Of a stretch of 64,000 nt of DNA, positions 50,505 through 58,636 are shown in pieces. Position 1 is the stretch's first letter. Each line of letters opens with the position of its first letter. The notes under the pieces are model-generated. The model was not told where the DNA came from. It ran no database searches and worked only from the letters and a program-made list of their open reading frames with translations. The stretch is from an uncultured Bacilli bacterium (GTDB taxonomy: Bacteria; Bacillota_I; Bacilli_A; RF39; UBA660). Location: the NCBI GenBank assembly GCA_934096105.1, contig CAKOLH010000001.1, positions 62,001 to 126,000 of the forward strand. The letters run 5' to 3'. The translations under genes were made by a program, and so were the position numbers.

Positions 50505-52940
50505 ATGAAGAGAGTTTTATTTACAATTGTATTATTTTTATCTTTTTGTATTAGTGTTAATGCTCTTACAGGGTATGCTTATTGTCCTGATGATAATAAT
50601 CCTGTTAATATGAGAAAGGAACCAAGTACAAGTAGTGATTTGATAGGAAGTGGTATTACTTGTAAGGATACTGTAGAAATATTAAATGAAAATCCTGGAA
50701 GTGATTGGTACCAAATAAAATATAAAGATTTAACTGGATATGCCTCAAAAAAATATATTAAATTAAATAAAACTGTTGAAGAAGATGGCAAAGTAATATG
50801 TATTGAAGATACTTCACCATTACAAATGTATAGTGATTTAAATAGAAAAAATAAAATTAATGGTGGTGCACTTAGTTGTGGTACTAAGGTAAAAATACTT
50901 GATAGAAATGCTGGCCCAGATGGTAAAAAAATATGTTCCACTAGTTTATATAAAATAAAATATGGTAATTTAGAAGGATATGTCTGTGGCAAGTATATTG
51001 AAAGAGATGCAAGTAGTATAGATTTAAATACTGATGATTTAAAGAAATATCGTGAAGAACTTAGTAAGATATTTCCAGAAAGTTATTTGGATGATTTAGT
51101 GAAATTACATGCTATGTATCCCAACTGGGAGTTCCGTGCTTTTAATACTGGATTAGATTGGAATACTGTTATTGAAAATGAAAGTGTAGTAGCAGGTAGA
51201 AACTTAGTTTGGTATAGTTATGGTGAAGGTTATCGTAGTAAAGAATCTTATAGTTATAATTATGCTACTGATGAATATTATAGACATTATAAAGAGGTCA
51301 ACTGGTGGTATGCTTCTCCAGAAGCAGTAGCTTACTATATGGATCCAAGAAATTATTTAGATACTAAAAGTATATTTGCTTTTGAATCTTTATCTTATGA
51401 GTCTTCTTTTCAAACTAGTAATATTGTAGATAAAGTACTTGGCAATACTTTTATGCCAAATGTTTATAAGAAATATAGTAGTAATCCTTATACAGATGCC
51501 TTTATGGATGCTGCGAGCACTTATGGAGTTAGTCCTGTTCATTTAGCAAGTAGAATAAGACAGGAACAAGGTATTAATGGTTCTTCGACAGGTCTAGGTA
51601 CTTATAAGGGTTATGAAAACATATTTAACTTTTATAATATAAAGGCTGTTGGTAATGATCCATCAGTAGCATTATTATGGGCTAAGGGTGGAGTAAACGG
51701 TACTTTAACATCTTATGGTAGACCTTGGGATAGTCCTTATAAGTCTATTGTTGGTGGTGCTAAATTCTTAGGTGAAGATTATATTAATATTGGACAGAAT
51801 ACTTTGTACTTTGAAAAGTTTGATGTTTCAAGAAGTAGTGGCCGCTATACACATCAATATATGCAAAATCTAACTGCTCCTTTATCAGAAGCCTCTACTA
51901 CTTATAATAGTTATAGTGGAATTAATGGTCTTTTCGATGAATCTTTAGTATTTATTATACCAGTATATAAAAATATGCCTAATACTAAAGTGGAAGCTCC
52001 TTCAAATAAGAATCCTAATAGTTATTTAAAGAGTATTAAAGTTAATGATAAAGAAGTAGATGGCTTTGCTTATGATAAGCTTAACTATAATATAGAAGCT
52101 GATACTGGAGTAAGTAGTGTTAAAATTGAGGCTACATCAATTAATAATAAGGCAAGTATTAATGGACTTGGTACTATTAAATTAGAGAATGGTGACAATA
52201 AAATAACTATTAAAGTCACGGCGGAAAATGGTAATGTAACTAATTATGTTTTGGTTATTAATAAGAAAGAAAAAGAAGAAAATATTGATGTACCTGATAG
52301 TAATACTATTACTAATATTGTTATAGATAATACTGATTTTGTATTTAATAAAGATACTTTGAAATATGATATTGAGACTGCTTTTGCTAGTAGTAAACTA
52401 AATATTAAATATTATATTGGTAATGATGTTAAAACTAAAGAAATAGATTTAATAGTAGGAAAGAATATTGTTAATATTGGTAAGTATACAATAAATATTA
52501 CTAGAAGTGATATAGCTATTGGTACTGCTCTTAATAATTCTGGTATTAAATATAATAATAGTTATATATATGGAATTAGTTTAAATACTGGTACGGATAG
52601 TTTAATTAATAATGTTAAAAAGATTAGTGATACTTTATCTATTTCTATTAAAGATAAGAATGGTAATAATTCTTCAATATTTAAGACTGGTGATAAAGTT
52701 GTTATTAAGTCTTCTCTAGAAGAAAAGAATTATGAAGTACTTATATATGGTGATGTTAATGGTGATGGTGTTATAGATAAACTTGATTATTTAGCAATAC
52801 TTAGACATTATTATGGTTATAAGAAATATGATGGAGTATATAAAGAGGCTGCTGATGTTAATAAAGATGGTGTTATAGATAAACTTGATTATTTAGCAGT
52901 ACTTAGAGACTATTATGGATATAAAAAGATAGTTCAGTAA
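50505..52940 (+). CDS. Secreted peptidoglycan hydrolase with SH3b, cadherin-like and dockerin domains
   Basis: An 811-residue secreted protein. The signal peptide (1-20) is followed by two bacterial SH3 domains (about 22-88 and 98-165). A glucosaminidase-type catalytic domain comes next (about 200-500; PEAVAYYMDPRNYL, catalytic Glu probably in RIRQEQGING). A cadherin-like beta-sandwich (NPNSYLKSIKVNDKEV) and a C-terminal type I dockerin with two EF-hand-like repeats (DVNGDGVIDKLDYLAI, DVNKDGVIDKLDYLAV) complete it. It probably cuts glycan strands of peptidoglycan. The dockerin implies docking to a cohesin partner; the next gene, ten bases on, encodes a membrane-anchored candidate. Confidence 0.88.
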   Translation: MKRVLFTIVLFLSFCISVNALTGYAYCPDDNNPVNMRKEPSTSSDLIGSGITCKDTVEILNENPGSDWYQIKYKDLTGYASKKYIKLNKTVEEDGKVICIEDTSPLQMYSDLNRKNKINGGALSCGTKVKILDRNAGPDGKKICSTSLYKIKYGNLEGYVCGKYIERDASSIDLNTDDLKKYREELSKIFPESYLDDLVKLHAMYPNWEFRAFNTGLDWNTVIENESVVAGRNLVWYSYGEGYRSKESYSYNYATDEYYRHYKEVNWWYASPEAVAYYMDPRNYLDTKSIFAFESLSYESSFQTSNIVDKVLGNTFMPNVYKKYSSNPYTDAFMDAASTYGVSPVHLASRIRQEQGINGSSTGLGTYKGYENIFNFYNIKAVGNDPSVALLWAKGGVNGTLTSYGRPWDSPYKSIVGGAKFLGEDYINIGQNTLYFEKFDVSRSSGRYTHQYMQNLTAPLSEASTTYNSYSGINGLFDESLVFIIPVYKNMPNTKVEAPSNKNPNSYLKSIKVNDKEVDGFAYDKLNYNIEADTGVSSVKIEATSINNKASINGLGTIKLENGDNKITIKVTAENGNVTNYVLVINKKEKEENIDVPDSNTITNIVIDNTDFVFNKDTLKYDIETAFASSKLNIKYYIGNDVKTKEIDLIVGKNIVNIGKYTINITRSDIAIGTALNNSGIKYNNSYIYGISLNTGTDSLINNVKKISDTLSISIKDKNGNNSSIFKTGDKVVIKSSLEEKNYEVLIYGDVNGDGVIDKLDYLAILRHYYGYKKYDGVYKEAADVNKDGVIDKLDYLAVLRDYYGYKKIVQ

Positions 52941-52950
52941 AGGAGTAAAA

Positions 52951-54264
52951 ATGAAAAAGAAATATATTATTGTTAGTTTAATTAGTTTTATATTATTTAG
53001 TAGTGCAGTTAATGCTGCGAGTGTCAGTATTAGAGCAAGTAATACTTCAGTAACTAGAGGTAATAGTGTTACTGTTACTGCTACTGTTAGTAGTGATAGT
53101 CCTCTAGTAAGTATCGAAGGTACACTTATGTGTAAAGGGGCTGGAGTATCTTCTGGAGTAGATATGGCTTTTGATGATAGTAGTAATAGTATTTACTCTA
53201 AGTCATATAGTACAACAGTTAAACCTAGTAGTTCTGGTACAATATCTTGTAGTGTTACTTCAAGTAGAATTACAAATATGGCTAGTGATAGCTGGCAAAA
53301 TCTAGGAGATAAAACAATTAGTATTAAAGTTAGTGAACCAGTATACATACCTCCAAAAACTTATAGTAGTAATAACTATTTAAAATCTTTGGAAATTGAA
53401 GGTTATACTATTGATTTTAATAAAGATACTAATGAGTATAGTATTGAAGTACCTAATGGTACTGAAAAAGTTAATATTAAAACTTCTTTAGAGGATACTA
53501 AGGCTAAAGTATCTGGTGACGGAGAAGTTAGTATTAGTGAAGGTACTAATAAGTTAGAGGTAAAAGTAACTGCAGAAAATGGTAATGAGAGAGTTTATAT
53601 TATTAATGTTACTGTTAAAGAGTTAGATCCAATTGAAGTGACTATTAATAAAAAGAAATATACAATAGTTAGAAAAGAAGGGGTAATTGAGAATATTCCA
53701 GAAAATTATGAAAAGTCTTCAATTAAGATAGGAGAGGATGATATTCTTTGTTATAAAAATACTAAGACTAATAATATATTAATAGGTCTTAAGGATGAAA
53801 AAGGAGAAGCTAAGTTCTATTCTTATGATGAAAAGACTAAGAAATATACTTCATATAATGGATATAAAATAGGAGGATTATATTTAAATATTATTACTAT
53901 GCCAAGTGATAAAATACCAAGTGGTTATTCTAAAGTATCATTTAAATATGAAGATAATAAGTTAGAAGGATATCAATTAATTGATAAGAGTGGTACTTAT
54001 GCCGCTGATGACAGTGTTAAAGGTAGTGATTTTTACTTACTATATGCTGTTAATGAAACTACTGGAGAAACTAGTACTTATGTTTATGATAAACTAGAGG
54101 GTACTATTCAGAGATTTAATACTAATATGATGCTTGCTTATAAGGAGAAGGCTGATAACTATTTATTATATTTCTTACTATCTTTAGTAGTACTTGCTAC
54201 GACCGTTATTACATTTACCATTGCTTTAATGAAGAAAAAGAAGCATAAAACTAAATTTGCTTAA
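52951..54264 (+). CDS. Membrane-anchored surface protein with cohesin-like and cadherin-like domains
   Basis: A 437-residue protein. The signal peptide is followed by an Ig/cohesin-like beta domain (about 23-130, starting SVSIRASNTSVTRGNSVTV), then a cadherin-like beta-sandwich (about 145-230; YLKSLEIEGYTIDFNKDTNE). A mixed domain of 150 residues follows, and a C-terminal membrane helix with KKKKHK tail faces the cytoplasm. It shares the cadherin-like module with the upstream hydrolase. The cohesin assignment is from fold pattern only. Inferred role: anchoring the dockerin-bearing hydrolase to the cell surface. Confidence 0.65.
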   Translation: MKKKYIIVSLISFILFSSAVNAASVSIRASNTSVTRGNSVTVTATVSSDSPLVSIEGTLMCKGAGVSSGVDMAFDDSSNSIYSKSYSTTVKPSSSGTISCSVTSSRITNMASDSWQNLGDKTISIKVSEPVYIPPKTYSSNNYLKSLEIEGYTIDFNKDTNEYSIEVPNGTEKVNIKTSLEDTKAKVSGDGEVSISEGTNKLEVKVTAENGNERVYIINVTVKELDPIEVTINKKKYTIVRKEGVIENIPENYEKSSIKIGEDDILCYKNTKTNNILIGLKDEKGEAKFYSYDEKTKKYTSYNGYKIGGLYLNIITMPSDKIPSGYSKVSFKYEDNKLEGYQLIDKSGTYAADDSVKGSDFYLLYAVNETTGETSTYVYDKLEGTIQRFNTNMMLAYKEKADNYLLYFLLSLVVLATTVITFTIALMKKKKHKTKFA

Positions 54265-54295
54265 TATAATATAGTATCATTATGATTAATGAGAA

Positions 54296-54331
54296 AGAGA
54301 AACATAAGTGTTTTATGCTTCTCTTTTTTTA
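54296..54331 (+). terminator. Terminator after the surface-protein gene
   Basis: AGAGAAACATAA (54296-54307) pairs with TTATGCTTCTCT (54313-54324) with one internal mismatch, followed by T6. Confidence 0.8.
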
Positions 54332-54339
54332 TATTATTT

Positions 54340-54393
54340 CGTAAGAAAGACCTTAGGCTTTCTTACGCCTTTAGAGACTACAGGCTCTAAAGG
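54340..54393 (+). repeat. Two-hairpin dispersed repeat, copy H
   Basis: Stem 1 is CGTAAGAAAG/CTTTCTTACG (54340-54349/54358-54367, perfect, loop ACCTTAGG). Stem 2 is CCTTTAGAG/CTCTAAAGG (54368-54376/54385-54393, perfect, loop ACTACAGG). No AT-rich leader. It lies between a terminator and the apbE promoter. Confidence 0.85.
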
Positions 54394-54405
54394 AATAAAA
54401 TATGA

Positions 54406-54434
54406 TTTACTTTTTACTAGTAATTTGATACAAT
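54406..54434 (+). promoter_or_regulatory. Promoter of the apbE operon
   Basis: TTTACT (54406-54411), 17 bp, TACAAT (54429-54434). The predicted start, about 54441, coincides with the first possible start codon of apbE, so the message may be leaderless or have a leader of only a few bases. Confidence 0.65.
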
Positions 54435-54440
54435 TATATT

Positions 54441-55457
54441 GTGATGAATATGAAAAATAAAAGTTTAAAAAAGATATTAATTGTTATTTTATTGTTAGTG
54501 TTAGTTAGTTTAATATTATTATTTATAGATAAGAGTTCTTATAAAGATTATACTAGAAGTTATTTTTATTTTGATACTTATATTAATGTCAAGGTAAATA
54601 CTGTTAAGAATGAAAGAGAAATGAATGATATATTTAATGATATAGATTATTTATATGATAGTTATCATAAACTTACTGATGCTTTTGATAGTTATGATGG
54701 TATAGTTAATGTTTATTATTTAAATAATAACCTTAATAATAATGAAAATATAGAAATAGATACTAGACTTGCTAATATTATTAAGACTGGTATAGATTTT
54801 TATGATACTACTGATGGATTATTTAATATAGCTGCGGGTAATCTAACAATAAGATGGAAAGAGTTTATTGATTCTTGTGATAATCTTCCTAGTATGGAAG
54901 AACTTAATGTTAATACTAATATTAATGATATTAAGTTAGATGGTAATAATTATAGTAAGAGTAATGATGTTAAATTAGATTTGGGTGGTATTGCTAAAGG
55001 ATATGTTACTGAATTAGTAGGTAGATACTTAGAAGAAAATGATATTCATTCTTATATTATTAATGCTGGTGGTAATGTTATGGTAGGTAAAGCCTACAAT
55101 AAAGATACTTTTATAGTAGGTATTACTAGTCCTGATAATAAAGATGATATGTTTACTAAGGTTAAAGTTAATAATTTATCGGTAGTTACTTCAGGTAGTT
55201 ATCAAAGATATTGTACTTTAGATGGTATTAATTATAATCATATTATTAATCCTATAACTAAGTATCCTAGTAATTATATGAAGTCTGTTACAGTGGTTAG
55301 TAAGAGCTCAATAATGGCAGATATTTATAGTACTTATTTATTCTTACTTCCAGCAGAAGATGGTTTAAAGATAGTTAATAATACTCCTGATATAGAGGCT
55401 ATATGGTATATAGATAAAGATAATATAGTTAGAAGTGATAATTTTAATTATGAATAA
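54441..55457 (+). CDS. apbE: FAD:protein FMN transferase (ApbE family)
   Basis: ApbE attaches FMN covalently to Thr/Ser of extracytoplasmic proteins. The 338-residue protein has a membrane anchor near the N-terminus, YFDTYINVKV, the FAD/Mg-binding region KLDLGGIAKGYVTE, the NAGGNVMVGK motif, and HIINPITKYPS, all typical. Start codons GTG 54441, ATG 54444 and ATG 54450 are all possible; none has a ribosome binding site. Downstream are NusG_II, Gx transporter and an FMN-binding lipoprotein, which is the probable substrate. This matches extracellular electron transfer loci (FmnB role). Confidence 0.93.
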   Translation: MMNMKNKSLKKILIVILLLVLVSLILLFIDKSSYKDYTRSYFYFDTYINVKVNTVKNEREMNDIFNDIDYLYDSYHKLTDAFDSYDGIVNVYYLNNNLNNNENIEIDTRLANIIKTGIDFYDTTDGLFNIAAGNLTIRWKEFIDSCDNLPSMEELNVNTNINDIKLDGNNYSKSNDVKLDLGGIAKGYVTELVGRYLEENDIHSYIINAGGNVMVGKAYNKDTFIVGITSPDNKDDMFTKVKVNNLSVVTSGSYQRYCTLDGINYNHIINPITKYPSNYMKSVTVVSKSSIMADIYSTYLFLLPAEDGLKIVNNTPDIEAIWYIDKDNIVRSDNFNYE

Positions 55458-55806
55458 AAATGATATCAAATTAATTATATTTATTCTTGTTATAGTAGGA
55501 ATTCTTATACTTATTATTAAACTTAATAAAAAAGAAGGAGATACAGTAGAAGTATATTATAAAGATGATTTAGTACTTAGTGCAGATCTTTCTATAGATA
55601 ATACTTATACAGTAGAGGGACTTCTTGGTGATGTAGTTATTGAAGTAAAAGATAAAAAGGTTAGAGTAGTAAAAGAAAACTCTCCGAAAAATATATGCAG
55701 CAAAGAAGGATATATTAATGATAGTACCAAACCTCTTATTTGCTTACCTAATAAAGTTGTTATTAAGATAGTACAAAGTAGTGATATGGATGGTGTTGTA
55801 TACTAA
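55450..55806 (+). CDS. NusG domain II-type extracytoplasmic protein (EetA-like)
   Basis: A 118-residue protein with one N-terminal membrane helix (IIFILVIVGILILIIKL) and a beta-rich extracytoplasmic domain with ICSKEGYINDSTKPLICLP, as in 'NusG domain II-containing' proteins. Such proteins sit in Listeria-type extracellular electron transfer loci as EetA. ATG 55450 overlaps the apbE stop by 8 bases, and its own stop overlaps the Gx transporter start by one base. Its molecular role is not established. Confidence 0.75.
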   Translation: MNKNDIKLIIFILVIVGILILIIKLNKKEGDTVEVYYKDDLVLSADLSIDNTYTVEGLLGDVVIEVKDKKVRVVKENSPKNICSKEGYINDSTKPLICLPNKVVIKIVQSSDMDGVVY

Positions 55807-56306
55807 TGAAAACAAGAGATATTACAGTAATAGGAATAATGACCGCAATAAGTGTAGTTATTTCTATTATAGAGAGTTATTTTACCTTTATTAGTGATTT
55901 TATACCAGGATTAAAACTTGGTTTATCTAATATCGTTATAATATATGTTTTATATAAATATGGTTTTAAGACTTCAATTATGGTATCACTTATTAGAGTA
56001 TTAATTGTAGCCTTACTTAGAACAGGCTTTGGTATTAACTTTTTCTTTTCTTTATCAGGAGCATTATTTAGTATAATAGCTATGGTACTAGTTAAGAAAA
56101 CTAAATTATCTATAATTGGTGTATCAATAGTAGGTAGTATATTTCATAGTATAGGGCAAGTACTTGTAGGAATATTAGTACTTAATAATTATAATATTAC
56201 CTATTATTTACCATATTTATTAATATTTTCTATTCCTACTGGTATAATCGTGGGAATAGTATCTAAAAAACTTATAGATAATACGAAGAATATAGGAAGG
56301 AATTAG
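55806..56306 (+). CDS. Gx transporter family protein (EetB-like; Hpre_diP_synt_I)
   Basis: A 166-residue integral membrane protein with five or six helices, including LKLGLSNIVIIYVLYKYG and FFFSLSGALFSIIAMVL. This pattern is annotated as Gx transporter or heptaprenyl diphosphate synthase component I. It is coupled to the NusG_II gene (overlapping start/stop). In EET loci this partner is EetB. It may be an S-component-like transporter for a quinone or flavin precursor; that is inference. Confidence 0.78.
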   Translation: MKTRDITVIGIMTAISVVISIIESYFTFISDFIPGLKLGLSNIVIIYVLYKYGFKTSIMVSLIRVLIVALLRTGFGINFFFSLSGALFSIIAMVLVKKTKLSIIGVSIVGSIFHSIGQVLVGILVLNNYNITYYLPYLLIFSIPTGIIVGIVSKKLIDNTKNIGRN

Positions 56307-56309
56307 AGT

Positions 56310-56774
56310 ATGAATGAAGTTATTAAATTATTAACTGAAAAGAATAAAACTATTAGTACAATGGAATCTTGTACTGGTGGTGGTATAGCTAATGCTATTA
56401 CTAATATCGAAGGATCTAGTGAAGTATTTAAGTTTGGAGCAGTTACTTATTCTAATGAATATAAAATTAAAATGGGAGTAAGTAGTAATATTATTGATAA
56501 ATATACTGTCTATAGTACTGAGACTAGTAATGAAATGAGTAAAAATATTAGTAATTATACTAATTCTAATTATGGTATTAGTGTTACCGGTAAATTAAAT
56601 AGAGTAGATAAGTTTAATTTATATGGTGAAGATAATATTGTTTATATTAGTATTTATGATAGAGATAATGATAAATATTATAATGAAGTAGTAAAGGCTA
56701 TTTGTGATAATAGAGAAGATAATAAGAAATTAGTAATTGATATGGTTACTAATATGTTAAAAAAGGTAGTGTAG
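56310..56774 (+). CDS. pncC: CinA C-terminal domain protein (NMN amidohydrolase PncC-like)
   Basis: PncC deamidates nicotinamide mononucleotide to recycle the pyridine ring. The 154-residue protein has the family motifs TMESCTGGGIANAIT, VFKFGAVTYSNEYK and a shortened YGISVTGKLN where the usual ITGIAGP is found. It stands alone without the N-terminal CinA domain, as in PncC. It starts four bases after the Gx transporter gene. The altered TGKLN loop could affect activity. Confidence 0.85.
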   Translation: MNEVIKLLTEKNKTISTMESCTGGGIANAITNIEGSSEVFKFGAVTYSNEYKIKMGVSSNIIDKYTVYSTETSNEMSKNISNYTNSNYGISVTGKLNRVDKFNLYGEDNIVYISIYDRDNDKYYNEVVKAICDNREDNKKLVIDMVTNMLKKVV

Positions 56775-56782
56775 GTGAAGTT

Positions 56783-57091
56783 ATGTTAGCTAATATTTTA
56801 CTTGGAATAGCTACGATTAGTACATTCTTTTCTTATTTACCTCAGGCTATAAAAATACTTAGAAACAAAACTGCTAGTGATCTTAGTATTTCTTCATGGG
56901 TATTATGGGTAATAAGTAGTTTATCATACTTCTTATATGCTATTTTATGTAGTAATGAATTTATGCTTAAAGTAGTTACCACTACTGAATTTATCTTTTG
57001 CCTTTTGATACTAGTGTTAACTATTATATATAGAAAGTCTAGTGTTAGTAAGAGAATAAGAATATTTATTAGAAATAAATTTAACAAATAG
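56783..57091 (+). CDS. SemiSWEET-family transporter
   Basis: SemiSWEETs are three-helix dimeric facilitators for sugars. The 102-residue protein has three helices, the PQ-loop FSYLPQAIKILRNKTASDLS in helix 1 and SSWVLWVISSLSYFLYAIL in helix 2. The C-terminal tail is basic. It lies 8 bases after pncC; its GGTGAAG site overlaps the pncC end. Substrate unknown. Confidence 0.87.
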   Translation: MLANILLGIATISTFFSYLPQAIKILRNKTASDLSISSWVLWVISSLSYFLYAILCSNEFMLKVVTTTEFIFCLLILVLTIIYRKSSVSKRIRIFIRNKFNK

Positions 57092-57150
57092 AGTAAAAAA
57101 TACTAGTCAAAGTAATTAAAATGTTTTATAATTAGATAGTAGGAGGAAAT

Positions 57151-57597
57151 ATGAAAAAGAAGATAATTGTACTTAGTATGGTTAGTCTACTAGTACTAGG
57201 AGGCTGTGCAAAGGGATATAAAGAGGGTATATATACTGGTACTGCTACTGATAGTTATGGTGGACAAGATAATACTGCTACTGCTACTGTTACTGTTGAT
57301 AGTAATGGTAAGATTACTAGTGTAGAACTTGATACTACTTATACTAAAGATGGTGTTAAGACTACTAAAAAAGCTTTAGGCAGTGAATATGGTATGTATA
57401 ATAATCCTTATGGAAGTACTATTGGTGAATGGGATACTCAGGTTAAGGCTCTTGAGGATTATATTGTTAAAAACCAAGGAATTGATAGTCTAAAGTTAGA
57501 TGAAGATGGTAAAACTGATGCAGTAAGTGGTTGTACTATTAAAATTGATGCTTTATATGAAGCTGCAAACAACGCTTTAAAACAAGCAAAGAAATAA
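57151..57597 (+). CDS. FMN-binding lipoprotein (PplA-like)
   Basis: A 148-residue lipoprotein with lipobox LVLGGC at the N-terminus. One FMN-binding domain follows: GKITSVELDTTYTKDG, then the flavinylation-site region DAVSGCTIKIDALYEA near the C-terminus. In the family, FMN is attached to Thr of (S/T)GAT-type motifs by ApbE; here the motif reads SGCT. The gene completes the apbE-NusG_II-Gx set, so it is the probable electron carrier at the cell surface. AGGAGG precedes the start. Confidence 0.85.
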   Translation: MKKKIIVLSMVSLLVLGGCAKGYKEGIYTGTATDSYGGQDNTATATVTVDSNGKITSVELDTTYTKDGVKTTKKALGSEYGMYNNPYGSTIGEWDTQVKALEDYIVKNQGIDSLKLDEDGKTDAVSGCTIKIDALYEAANNALKQAKK

Positions 57598-57628
57598 AAG
57601 TGCTATTTTAAGTAGTACTTTTATTTTT
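57596..57628 (+). terminator. Terminator after the FMN-binding lipoprotein gene
   Basis: AAAAGT and ACTTTT form a stem with partial inner pairing (57596-57622), followed by TATTTTTT. Confidence 0.7.
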
Positions 57629-57657
57629 TAATTCATATATATTATTAGGTGATTATC

Positions 57658-58449
57658 TTGAAGAATATATTTAAAATGGTATCGTTATTAGTACTTGTAC
57701 TATTTAGTTTTTTTTATACAGATAGAGTAATGAATTTTATTAATAAGAAAGATCCACTTATGAATAAGATAGACTTATTAAAAGATAAATATGAAGTTCT
57801 TCCTGTTAATGCAGTACTTGATAGTAATACTATTATTCCTGGAGTTAAGGGAAAAAGTGTAGATCTTGATAAGAGCTATGAGAATATGAAAGTAAGTGGT
57901 ATCTTTAGAGAGGATTATCTTGTATATAATGATATATTACCTAGTGAGATGTTATCTAATAATATGGATAAATATATTATAGGAGGTAATACCTCTAGTA
58001 GTAGAGTGTCCTTACTTGTTATTACTAATTATGATAATATTGATAAAATTAATAATAATAATATAACAATATTTTTAAATCATAAAGATGTATCTATAAA
58101 TAATATTAAAAAGATTAATAAGAATAGTATTTATACTTATGGTAATAATGGTATATATAGTGAAGAAATACTTGATAATGATAATACAATTATTAATAGA
58201 ATTAGTAAGAATAAATCTATATATTGTTTAAGTATGGAGAAAAATAATGATACTTTGAGTATTTGTAATAAGAAGAAGATGTATGTTGTAATACCTAGTA
58301 TAGTTGGCGATTATTTGGATATTAAGAATAATTTAACTAATGGTAGTATAATACTTCTTAATGATATGAATAATCTTGATATTATAGTTAAGTATATTAA
58401 TAGTAAAGGATATATGATAGTACCTCTAGAAGAATTACTTACAGAATAG
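57658..58449 (+). CDS. Degenerate polysaccharide-deacetylase-like extracytoplasmic protein
   Basis: A 263-residue protein starting with TTG 57658, seven bases after the genome's GGTGAT motif. An N-terminal membrane helix precedes a domain whose end, GSIILLNDMNNLDIIVKYIN plus GYMIVPLEELL, matches the last part of NodB-type polysaccharide deacetylases. Asn replaces the His of the usual LLHD, and no metal-binding HxxxH is visible, so catalysis is unlikely. It may be a non-enzymatic wall- or polymer-binding relative. Confidence 0.5.
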   Translation: MKNIFKMVSLLVLVLFSFFYTDRVMNFINKKDPLMNKIDLLKDKYEVLPVNAVLDSNTIIPGVKGKSVDLDKSYENMKVSGIFREDYLVYNDILPSEMLSNNMDKYIIGGNTSSSRVSLLVITNYDNIDKINNNNITIFLNHKDVSINNIKKINKNSIYTYGNNGIYSEEILDNDNTIINRISKNKSIYCLSMEKNNDTLSICNKKKMYVVIPSIVGDYLDIKNNLTNGSIILLNDMNNLDIIVKYINSKGYMIVPLEELLTE

Positions 58450-58584
58450 ATTAAAAATATGAACTATTTCATAATAAATAGCATAATATATAGTGTCATG
58501 AGCATTAGCTTGTGTTTATATATATAGTAGCTTCCTTATAAAGGAGGCTATTTATGTTATATTGTGTGAAAATAAAAAAAGTAC

Positions 58585-58614
58585 TTGCAATTTACTAATA
58601 AAGTAGTATATAAT
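58585..58614 (+). promoter_or_regulatory. Promoter of topA
   Basis: TTGCAA (58585-58590), 18 bp, TATAAT (58609-58614), with start expected near 58621 just before the ribosome binding site. The spacer upstream (58450-58584) also holds a hairpin TAGCTTCC/GGAGGCTA (about 58527-58549). Confidence 0.65.
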
Positions 58615-58636
58615 GTTACAGAAAGGAAAGGATTCT

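Noticed and set aside
50579..50992. Minus-strand frame of 137 codons within the hydrolase gene
   Set aside because: Antisense of well-supported SH3 domains; composition is not protein-like.
50505..52940. Cellulosome enzyme
   Set aside because: The dockerin is attached to a peptidoglycan-type glucosaminidase; no glycoside hydrolases or scaffoldin are nearby.
4891..54393. Two-hairpin repeats considered as a CRISPR array or integron attC array
   Set aside because: Copies are single, kilobases apart, in both orientations, with no spacers, cas genes or integrase.
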